A stretch of DNA of 57,844 nucleotides, from NCBI RefSeq assembly GCF_900111575.1, contig NZ_FOIF01000006.1, forward strand, positions 17,258 to 75,101. Reading direction: 5' to 3'. A program made the translations under genes and the position numbers. Numbering within the stretch: the stretch's first letter is position 1; every line of letters starts with the position of its first letter. The notes under the pieces are model-generated. The model was not told where the DNA came from and ran no database searches. It saw nothing but the letters and a program-made list of their open reading frames with translations. Shown here piece by piece: positions 17,147 to 23,567 of the stretch. Source of the stretch: Anaerobranca gottschalkii DSM 13577. Its GTDB lineage: Bacteria; Bacillota; Proteinivoracia; Proteinivoracales; Proteinivoracaceae.

Positions 17147-17170
17147 GCTGGTGTTAAACACCGGCTTTTA
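17147..17170 (+). terminator. Terminator downstream of the BREX operon and repeat
   Basis: GCTGGTG and CACCGGC pair around TTAAA and are followed by TTTTATTT. It abuts the end of repeat copy 3. Confidence 0.75.
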
Positions 17171-17236
17171 TTTATACTTATAATAATAAAATGGAATACT
17201 AATATTTAAATTGATATTAATTTTACAAACTTTTCC

Positions 17237-17287
17237 TTGACATTAAAGAAATGAAAAATTATACTAACTATTGTATATGACATTAAA
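17237..17287 (+). promoter_or_regulatory. psuK promoter with direct repeat
   Basis: TTGACA (17237-17242), 17 bases, TATACT (17260-17265). The decamer TGACATTAAA occurs at 17238-17247, overlapping the -35, and again at 17278-17287 near the expected transcription start, 40 bases apart. This could be an operator for the helix-turn-helix domain of PsuK itself; that link is inference. Confidence 0.7.
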
Positions 17288-17308
17288 CAAAAGTTAAGAG
17301 GTGTGAGT

Positions 17309-18406
17309 ATGGAGAAGCTAACCGATAGGGAGGAACAAATTTTAAGGGTTTTAATGAATGAGCCGATGTTATCTCAAGATGAATTGGCGGAGAGATTGGA
17401 TATATCCCGTTCTGCAGTAGCTGTACACATTTCTAATTTAATCAAAAAAGGATACATTTTAGGTAGGGGATATGTATTTAATGAAGAAAAAAAGGTTGTA
17501 GTTGTAGGGGGAGCAAATTTTGACTTAATTGGTAAAGGTAAAGGTGGTTTAAAGTATAAAACATCTAACCCCGGTAAAGTCATGAAAACGGTGGGGGGAG
17601 TAGGAAGAAATATTGCTGAAAACTTGGGTAAATTAAAAATACCAACTACTTTACTAACTGCTGTTGGAAAAGATGGTTTAGGGGATAGTATTTTAAAAAG
17701 GACTAAAGAATCGGGAGTAGATGTCAGTTTAGTTTTAAAAACAGATAAATATCCATCAGGGACATACATAGCCATTTTAGATGAAAACAGTGATTTAGCC
17801 TTAGCTTTAGCAGATATGGATATAGTGGAGCTAGTAGATAGAAACTATATTAAAGAGCGGCTTTATACTTTGAAAACTGCCAATATAATAGTATGTGATA
17901 CCAATGTTCCCACAGATACAATTGAAGTATTGGCTGATTACTGTAAAAATACTGAAACTTTATTTGTAGTAGAGCCTGTTTCTGTGGAAAAGGCACAAAA
18001 GGTAAAAAATATCCTTTCATCTATTGATATTTTTACGCCAAATAAAGAAGAAATGGAATCTCTCTGTGGTTTTCCTTTAAATTCTTTGGAAGATTATAAA
18101 AAAGCAGGAAACTTTGCTTTGGAAAAGGGTATAAAAATTTTACTTTTAAAACTAGGACCACAGGGGCTATATATCCATAGTGAAAGTTATCAAAACATCT
18201 TCCCTTCCCTAGCTTCAAATATCGTCGATGTTACTGGGGCGGGAGATAGTTTGGTAGCAGGTTTTATAGCTTCATATTTTGAAGGCCACTCTTTAGAAAA
18301 GTGCTGTCAATATGCTTTAGCAGTTGCTGCATACACATTAGAGTTTAACGACACCGTAGCCTATGATTTAAGTTGGGCCAAAATACAGACAATATTGGGG
18401 GAATAG
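17309..18406 (+). CDS. psuK: Pseudouridine kinase with N-terminal HTH domain
   Basis: PfkB-family kinase expected to phosphorylate pseudouridine to pseudouridine 5'-phosphate, the substrate of the next gene. Residues 3-55 form a winged helix-turn-helix (LTDREEQILRVLM ... SQDELAERLDISRSAVAVHI), and the kinase domain follows from KKVVVVGGANFD at about 61. The catalytic GAGD motif ends at D313. The ATG at 17309 follows AGAGGTG by 5 bases; the GTG at 17303 overlaps that site. The fusion suggests a kinase that also regulates its own operon. The psuG start lies 3 bases after its stop. Sugar kinase specificity is inferred mainly from the psuG neighbour. Confidence 0.85.
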   Translation: MEKLTDREEQILRVLMNEPMLSQDELAERLDISRSAVAVHISNLIKKGYILGRGYVFNEEKKVVVVGGANFDLIGKGKGGLKYKTSNPGKVMKTVGGVGRNIAENLGKLKIPTTLLTAVGKDGLGDSILKRTKESGVDVSLVLKTDKYPSGTYIAILDENSDLALALADMDIVELVDRNYIKERLYTLKTANIIVCDTNVPTDTIEVLADYCKNTETLFVVEPVSVEKAQKVKNILSSIDIFTPNKEEMESLCGFPLNSLEDYKKAGNFALEKGIKILLLKLGPQGLYIHSESYQNIFPSLASNIVDVTGAGDSLVAGFIASYFEGHSLEKCCQYALAVAAYTLEFNDTVAYDLSWAKIQTILGE

Positions 18407-18409
18407 AAG

Positions 18410-19306
18410 ATGAATTTATCAATTAGTCCAAAAGTAAAAAAAGCTTTAGAGGAAAAGAGGCCTGTGGTGGCATTAGAAAGTACAATAATATCCCATGGCA
18501 TGCCTTATCCTAAAAATTATCAAACAGCTTTAGAAGTAGAAGAGATAGTTAGGGAAAATGGTGCTACCCCTGCTACAATTGCTATTATTGGTGGTACTAT
18601 AAAAGTAGGTTTATCAGCGGAAGAAATTGATTATTTAGCTAAAACACCGGGAGTTTACAAAGTAAGTAGAAGGGATTTACCATTTATTGTTGCTACAGGT
18701 AAAGATGGTGCTACTACCGTATCGGGAACAATGATTGTAGCAGCTATGGCGGGGATAAAAGTTTTTGCTACAGGGGGTATAGGTGGTGTCCATATCGAAG
18801 GGGAAAACACCATGGATATATCTGCCGATTTAACAGAATTAGGTCAAACGAATGTAGCGGTGGTTTGTGCAGGGGTAAAATCTATTTTAGATATCGGCAG
18901 AACTTTAGAATACCTTGAAACCTTAGGTGTTCCCGTTATTACTTATAAATCCAGTGAATTTCCTGCCTTTTTTAGTTCTAAAAGTGGATATTCCTCTCCA
19001 CTTACTACCGATAAAATAGAAGATATTGCTCAAACCATTAAGACAAAATACCACTTAGGGTTAAAAGGTGGGGTAGTTATAGCAAATCCAATTCCTGAAG
19101 AATTTGATTTTGATGGAGAAATTATCGGGAAGGCTATTAGGGAAGCTTTAAGTGAATGTAAAGAAAAAAATATAACAGGAAAAGAAGTTACACCCTTTTT
19201 ACTTCAAAAAATTGTAGATATAACAGGTGGTAAAAGTTTAGAATCTAACATTGCCTTAGTGAAAAATAATGCTAAATTGGCAGCTCAAATAGCAAAACTG
19301 CTTTAG
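18410..19306 (+). CDS. psuG: Pseudouridine-5'-phosphate glycosidase
   Basis: PsuG (IndA family) splits pseudouridine 5'-phosphate into uracil and ribose 5-phosphate, breaking the C-C glycosidic bond. The 298-residue sequence carries the well-kept family stretches [24 protein letters not shown] and [13 protein letters not shown]. It is the second gene of the psuKG operon with a 3-base gap. Together the pair salvages pseudouridine from RNA turnover. Confidence 0.95.
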   Translation: MNLSISPKVKKALEEKRPVVALESTIISHGMPYPKNYQTALEVEEIVRENGATPATIAIIGGTIKVGLSAEEIDYLAKTPGVYKVSRRDLPFIVATGKDGATTVSGTMIVAAMAGIKVFATGGIGGVHIEGENTMDISADLTELGQTNVAVVCAGVKSILDIGRTLEYLETLGVPVITYKSSEFPAFFSSKSGYSSPLTTDKIEDIAQTIKTKYHLGLKGGVVIANPIPEEFDFDGEIIGKAIREALSECKEKNITGKEVTPFLLQKIVDITGGKSLESNIALVKNNAKLAAQIAKLL

Positions 19307-19324
19307 TAACAGGAGGTAAAAATA

Positions 19325-20593
19325 ATGGAAAATATCTTCCAAAGGGAAGTAATTTCAGAGGGGATTAATCTTTATCTGTATCAAACGGAAAAGTATAAAA
19401 CTGTGGCCTTTCGAGTTTTTCTTTACAACAAAGCCGATGAAGATATTACAAAAACAGCCTTAATTCCCTTTGTTTTAGCTAGGGGAACGGAAAATTATCG
19501 GGATAATTTAACAATAAGGAGAAATTTAGCCCATTTATATGGTGCCCAGTTAGCCAGTGGTGTTACTAGGCGTGGTGATGCTATTTTATTAGATTTTAGA
19601 TTGGAAATGGTCAATCCTAAATTTGTGGAAGAAAAAAATTATTTAGTAAAGGGATTAGATATATTAAAAGAAGTAATTTTTAATCCTTTAACAATAGATG
19701 AAGGATTTAATCCCCTTTATGTAGACGGGGAAAAAGAAAATATTAAAAATAGGATCTTAGCGGTATTAAATGATAAAGGAAGATATGCCTTCGAACGGGC
19801 AGTGCAGTTAATGTGTCCTAACGATCCTTATCGCTTTTTTAAGTATGGTAAATTAGAAGATTTACCTGGAATTAATCCTAAAAACCTTTATCAAAAATAT
19901 AGAGGGATTGTGGAAAATTGTCCTATAGATATTTTTGTGGTGGGAGATTTTGAAAAAGAAGAGCTAATCGGAATTATTAAAGAGAAATTTAATTATCCTA
20001 GAAAAGGGGTACAGAGGATAGAAAAACCGAAAAGGGTAGAATTTCTAGGATATAAAGAAGAAGTAGAGGAAATGGAAGTGAACCAAGGGAAATTGGTAAT
20101 GGGTTTGAAAACCCCGATTACCCTAGAACATCCTTTATACCCTGCCCTATTGATGTACAATGGTATATTAGGGGCCTATCCCCATTCCAAATTATTTAAA
20201 AATGTCAGAGAAAATGCCAGCTTAGCCTATTATGCCGGTTCTAACTTAGAAAGTTTAAAAGGATTAGTATTTATCTTTGCAGGGATTGAACCTAAAACCT
20301 ACCACCAAACTGTCGAAATAATTAAAGGACAGTTAGAGGATATGAAAAATGGTAATATTTCAGAAAAAGAATTCCAGTACACATACGTAAGTTTAGAGAA
20401 TGGTTTATTGGAAACCTATGATGAAGTTGGTGGCCAGATAGGGTACTTTGTAGATGGGAAATTAGTAGGTAAAACAATAACGATACCGGATTTGCTTGAA
20501 AAGTTAAAAAGGGTAAAGGTAGAGGATGTAGTGGAAGTTGCAAAAAGTGTGGAACTAGAGTTGATTTATTTCCTTAAGGGAAAGGGTGATTAA
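19325..20593 (+). CDS. yfmF: M16-family peptidase-like protein YfmF
   Basis: Zinc-peptidase-fold protein (422 residues) of the M16 family, lacking the HxxEH zinc motif: the corresponding N-terminal region reads LIPFVLARGTENY. It is therefore likely the inactive partner of the next gene, as in other two-subunit M16 peptidases. In Bacillus subtilis the yfmF/yfmH pair is linked to the 5-aminopentanol modification of elongation factor P. The ATG at 19325 is preceded by AGGAGGT. Its stop lies just before the yfmH start. Confidence 0.85.
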   Translation: MENIFQREVISEGINLYLYQTEKYKTVAFRVFLYNKADEDITKTALIPFVLARGTENYRDNLTIRRNLAHLYGAQLASGVTRRGDAILLDFRLEMVNPKFVEEKNYLVKGLDILKEVIFNPLTIDEGFNPLYVDGEKENIKNRILAVLNDKGRYAFERAVQLMCPNDPYRFFKYGKLEDLPGINPKNLYQKYRGIVENCPIDIFVVGDFEKEELIGIIKEKFNYPRKGVQRIEKPKRVEFLGYKEEVEEMEVNQGKLVMGLKTPITLEHPLYPALLMYNGILGAYPHSKLFKNVRENASLAYYAGSNLESLKGLVFIFAGIEPKTYHQTVEIIKGQLEDMKNGNISEKEFQYTYVSLENGLLETYDEVGGQIGYFVDGKLVGKTITIPDLLEKLKRVKVEDVVEVAKSVELELIYFLKGKGD

Positions 20594-20594
20594 A

Positions 20595-21878
20595 ATGGCT
20601 GTCCAAACCTTAGAATTTAAAGAGGTACAAGAAAAAGGTTATAAATGGGAAATGGATAATGGCCTAACGGTATTTTACCTTCCTAAACCTAAATTTAAAA
20701 AAACCTTTGGGGTTTTTGCCACTAACTATGGGGCAGTGGATTTTGCTGAAGATAACTTTCCACCGGGAATTGCCCACTTTTTAGAACATAAGTTATTTGA
20801 AGAACCCCATGGTAATATAGAAGAGGAATTTGCTAAATTAGGGGTTACCGTTAACGCCTTTACTACCCATATCCATACTTGCTACTTCTTTTCTGCTACA
20901 GGGAATTTCTATCCCGCCCTTGAACTGTTATTAAACTTTGTTCAAGCTCCCCATTTTACAGAGGAAAATGTTAAAAAAGAACAAGGGATTATTACCCAAG
21001 AAATAGAAATGTATCGGGATGATCCTACTTGGGTCGTTTACTTAAATCTCTTAAAAGCCCTTTATCCTAATCATCCAGTAAGTAAAGATATTGCAGGGAC
21101 CGTTGATGATATTATGAAAATAACTCCAGAAATGTTATATAATTGTTATAACAAGTTTTACAATCCCCGTAATATGGTGTTGTTGGTGGCAGGGGACTTA
21201 GATCTAAATAAATTAAGGGAATTTATCGAAGAAAATCAAAAGGAAAAAGGATTTGGTGAGAAATACAAATACATCCGAAGTATACCCTATGATCCCTTTA
21301 TCCCAAATAAAAAATTGGTGGAAGAAAAAATGGAAGTAGCTAGACCTATACTTTGTTTAGGATTTAAAGACAAAGATGTCGGACAAAAGGGAAAAGATCT
21401 ATTTAAAAAGGAAATTGCTACACTATTGTTAATGGAAACTATTTTAGGTAGGGGATCTAAACTATATAATAGCTTATATGATGAAGGGATAATAGACAGT
21501 AGTTTCGGTGTGGAGTACACCGCTGAAGACGGCTTTGGACATACGATTTTATCTTTAGAAACCGATGATCCCCAAGGCTTTGTTGAAAGGTTGGAATTAG
21601 AAATTGAGAAAATCAAAGAACAGGGTCTAGATAAAGAAGAGTTTTTGTTAAATAAAAGAAAATTAGAGGGTCTTAATTTAATGGAATTAAATTCTATGGA
21701 AAATGTAGTATTAGGTTTTATGGGAGATTATTTTAGAGATTGTAATTATTTTGATAGGGTAGAGGCAATCAGGGAAGTTACCTTTGAAGATGTTCAACAA
21801 AGATTAGTAGAACATTTAGATTTTAAAATGAGTGCTATTTCAATAATTAACAATGGCATCTTGACAAAGAAAGGGTAA
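20595..21878 (+). CDS. yfmH: M16-family zinc peptidase YfmH
   Basis: Active partner of the M16 pair: HFLEH supplies the HxxEH zinc-binding and catalytic residues (about residues 61-65), and the downstream glutamate is expected in QGIITQEIEMYRDDP. Length 427 residues. I choose the ATG at 20595, 5 bases after AAAGGGTGA, over the GTG at 20586 that lies inside that ribosome site and overlaps yfmF. It probably forms a dimer with YfmF. No signal peptide is visible, so the pair acts in the cytoplasm. Confidence 0.88.
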   Translation: MAVQTLEFKEVQEKGYKWEMDNGLTVFYLPKPKFKKTFGVFATNYGAVDFAEDNFPPGIAHFLEHKLFEEPHGNIEEEFAKLGVTVNAFTTHIHTCYFFSATGNFYPALELLLNFVQAPHFTEENVKKEQGIITQEIEMYRDDPTWVVYLNLLKALYPNHPVSKDIAGTVDDIMKITPEMLYNCYNKFYNPRNMVLLVAGDLDLNKLREFIEENQKEKGFGEKYKYIRSIPYDPFIPNKKLVEEKMEVARPILCLGFKDKDVGQKGKDLFKKEIATLLLMETILGRGSKLYNSLYDEGIIDSSFGVEYTAEDGFGHTILSLETDDPQGFVERLELEIEKIKEQGLDKEEFLLNKRKLEGLNLMELNSMENVVLGFMGDYFRDCNYFDRVEAIREVTFEDVQQRLVEHLDFKMSAISIINNGILTKKG

Positions 21879-21903
21879 ATATGATAATATAAATTTTGCA
21901 AGT

Positions 21904-21989
21904 GCCGAAGTGGCGGAATTGGCAGACGCACTTGACTCAAAATCAAGCGGCCACAAACCGTGCCGGTTCGAGTCCGGCCTTCGGCACCA
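21904..21989 (+). tRNA. tRNA-Leu (CAA)
   Basis: Full cloverleaf with a long variable arm: acceptor GCCGAAG/CTTCGGC, anticodon loop CTCAAAA (anticodon CAA), GGTTCGAGTCC T-arm, encoded CCA. It reads UUG codons. Confidence 0.97.
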
Positions 21990-22009
21990 ATAAAATCTAC
22001 AGAAAGGTT

Positions 22010-22039
22010 AAAGGGTTTGCATTTGCAAACCCTTTTTTG
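22010..22039. terminator. Bidirectional terminator between tRNA-Leu and the zinc-ribbon gene
   Basis: AAAGGGTTTGC and GCAAACCCTTT pair around ATTT. It has T on its right side and A on its left, so it can end both the tRNA transcript and the convergent minus-strand gene. Confidence 0.85.
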
Positions 22040-22047
22040 TAACTGTA

Positions 22048-22209
22048 CTACCAAGTGTGTTGACAATCTTTGCATTTATATTCTTTTTCTAAGCTTCCTC
22101 TAAAATAGAAACCGAAAATTCCATGGACATTTTCTTTTGCTTCAAGTTTTTCAACGGATGTACTTTGGCATTTAGGGCATTGGATGTTATTCTCAGTTTT
22201 AACTTCCAT
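22048..22209 (-). CDS. Small zinc-ribbon protein (53 residues)
   Basis: A short minus-strand gene. It encodes MEVKTENNIQCPKCQSTSVE at the start and YKCKDCQHTW at the end, so two CxxC pairs (C11/C14 and C46/C49) make a zinc ribbon. A GGGGG Shine-Dalgarno lies 6 bases before the ATG at 22209, and the gene ends just before a bidirectional terminator. An AT-rich stretch with TATAAT lies upstream at about 22240-22250 on the minus strand. Many Clostridia have such tiny zinc-ribbon proteins of unknown function, perhaps nucleic-acid binding. Confidence 0.75.
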   Translation of the reverse strand: MEVKTENNIQCPKCQSTSVEKLEAKENVHGIFGFYFRGSLEKEYKCKDCQHTW

Positions 22210-22293
22210 AAAAATTCCCCCTTAATTAGAAGTTTGTATATATATTATATACAAAAATTTAGAAAATTAAAACAAAAATTTGTAATATTTGTA

Positions 22294-22319
22294 GGAACAA
22301 AATTACAAGATTTATCGTC
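22294..22319 (+). promoter_or_regulatory. ECF-type promoter of the sigma factor gene
   Basis: GGAAC (22294-22298), 17 bases, CGTCTAA (22316-22322). This is the classic ECF layout and is exactly repeated at 22955-22980 in front of the next gene. It implies autoregulation. Confidence 0.7.
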
Positions 22320-22388
22320 TAATTATTATCTAATTATGGGGTTTTTTAAGTAATATAAAGTAAATTGGTTTACAGGAGGTTCTAAAGA

Positions 22389-22967
22389 GTGGATCCTTTA
22401 TTAGAGAAAAAAATAGTTGAAGGCCTTAAAAAAGGTGAACTTTCCAGTTTTGAAGAGTTTGTTAAATATTATCAAAGGGATATATATAATATTGCCCTTA
22501 GATTTTTAAATAATGAACAGGACGCCCTAGATGTTACACAGGAAATTTTTTTAAAGGTATTAAAGAAGATAGATTCTTTTCAAGGTAATAGTAAACTTTC
22601 TACTTGGTTATATAGAATAACTATTAATTATTGCAAGGATTATGTAAAAAAATACTATAAACATACCAATTTATATATAGATAAAGGAATAGATGGGGAA
22701 GAAGGAGAAATTTATTACCAACTACCCAGTGATGAAGGAGAGCCTTCTATGGTTTTAGAAGAAAAACTAAAGAAAGAGGCTTTGTATAAATGTATAGAAC
22801 TATTGGAACCTGAATTCAAAGAGGTAATAATTTTAAAATATATTAACCAATTATCCTATGGAGAGATGGGAGAAATTTTAAACATTCCCGAAGGAACTGT
22901 AAAATCTAGATTACATCGGGGAAGATTAAATTTAGCAAAACTTTTAAAAGAACGGGAACTTTTATAA
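22389..22967 (+). CDS. ECF RNA polymerase sigma factor
   Basis: Sigma-70 family factor of the extracytoplasmic-function class (192 residues), SigW-like in size. Region 2 spans about residues 20-85 (LRFLNNEQDALDVTQEIFLK and LSTWLYRITINYCKDY), and region 4 is at 135-185 with the helix-turn-helix LSYGEMGEILNIPEGTVKSR. The GTG start at 22389 is 8 bases after AGGAGGT. The gene is followed 37 bases later by a membrane protein that is probably its anti-sigma factor. Matching GGAAC-N17-CGTC promoters in front of both genes suggest it recognises that sequence. The stress signal is unknown. Confidence 0.9.
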   Translation: MDPLLEKKIVEGLKKGELSSFEEFVKYYQRDIYNIALRFLNNEQDALDVTQEIFLKVLKKIDSFQGNSKLSTWLYRITINYCKDYVKKYYKHTNLYIDKGIDGEEGEIYYQLPSDEGEPSMVLEEKLKKEALYKCIELLEPEFKEVIILKYINQLSYGEMGEILNIPEGTVKSRLHRGRLNLAKLLKERELL

Positions 22968-22980
22968 CCAAATTTTCGTC
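22955..22980 (+). promoter_or_regulatory. Second ECF-type promoter, in front of the anti-sigma gene
   Basis: GGAAC (22955-22959), 17 bases, CGTCTAAA (22977-22984). The -35 overlaps the last codons of the sigma gene. It allows extra synthesis of the downstream protein from the sigma factor's own activity. Confidence 0.7.
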
Positions 22981-23004
22981 TAAATTTTAAAAGGTGGTGA
23001 TACC

Positions 23005-23487
23005 ATGGAATATAAAGATTGGGATGAGTTAAAAAAGGTTGATCAGATGTTAAAAAATATGGAAAAGGTAGAAGTGCCTATAGATTTAACTGCAAGAATA
23101 GTTAAAAGGGCAAAGGAACAAGGACTTATCGATAAAAAACCTAAGAAAAGAACTTTCTCAACCCTTGTATCTCCTATATCAAGATTGTCTAAAATTTCTT
23201 TAACTGCTGCTTGTATATTATATCTAATATTATCTATAAATTTACTAGGTTTAAATTTCTGGGGACCTACTACTGTTTTGGAAAAATCAGGACAGTATGA
23301 AATTGCTAGAAAAAATTTAGCCATTGATGGGGTAGAAGATTACTCACAAATAGAATCTGAAATAGAGAATACCAATATTGTAACTAAAGAAAAGGATGTA
23401 GATACTAATATAATTATTTTTCTTTTAGCTACGGGACTTTCTATACCTTATTTAATAGAAGTAATAAAAATAAAGAAAAACCTTTAA
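23005..23487 (+). CDS. Putative membrane anti-sigma factor
   Basis: Protein of 160 residues following the ECF sigma gene. Its N-terminal 65 residues are cytoplasmic-type and charged (LKKVDQMLKNMEKVEVPIDL), then come two hydrophobic segments (about 67-85 and 134-153) with an external loop between. The layout fits a membrane anti-sigma factor, but I do not see the HxxxCxxC zinc motif of the ZAS family, and the family cannot be named. The position and separate ECF promoter support the role. The ATG follows AAAGGTGGTGA. A terminator follows. Confidence 0.6.
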   Translation: MEYKDWDELKKVDQMLKNMEKVEVPIDLTARIVKRAKEQGLIDKKPKKRTFSTLVSPISRLSKISLTAACILYLILSINLLGLNFWGPTTVLEKSGQYEIARKNLAIDGVEDYSQIESEIENTNIVTKEKDVDTNIIIFLLATGLSIPYLIEVIKIKKNL

Positions 23488-23515
23488 AAGTTCATCGGCT
23501 TTTAAAGGTTTTCTT
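23474..23515 (+). terminator. Terminator after the sigma/anti-sigma genes
   Basis: AAAACCTTTAAAAG and CTTTTAAAGGTTTT pair around TTCATCGG, ending in a T-rich tract. It overlaps the end of the anti-sigma gene. Confidence 0.8.
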
Positions 23516-23567
23516 CTGTTTTTGGTGTATAATATACATATAGCTATGGGTTTAAGGAGAGTGAAAA

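Noticed and set aside
21794-22075. Minus-strand frame across tRNA-Leu
   Set aside because: Overlaps the tRNA and the terminator; a tRNA artefact.
22123-22353. Plus-strand frame of 76 codons
   Set aside because: Antisense to the zinc-ribbon gene, lacks a ribosome site, and covers the ECF promoter.
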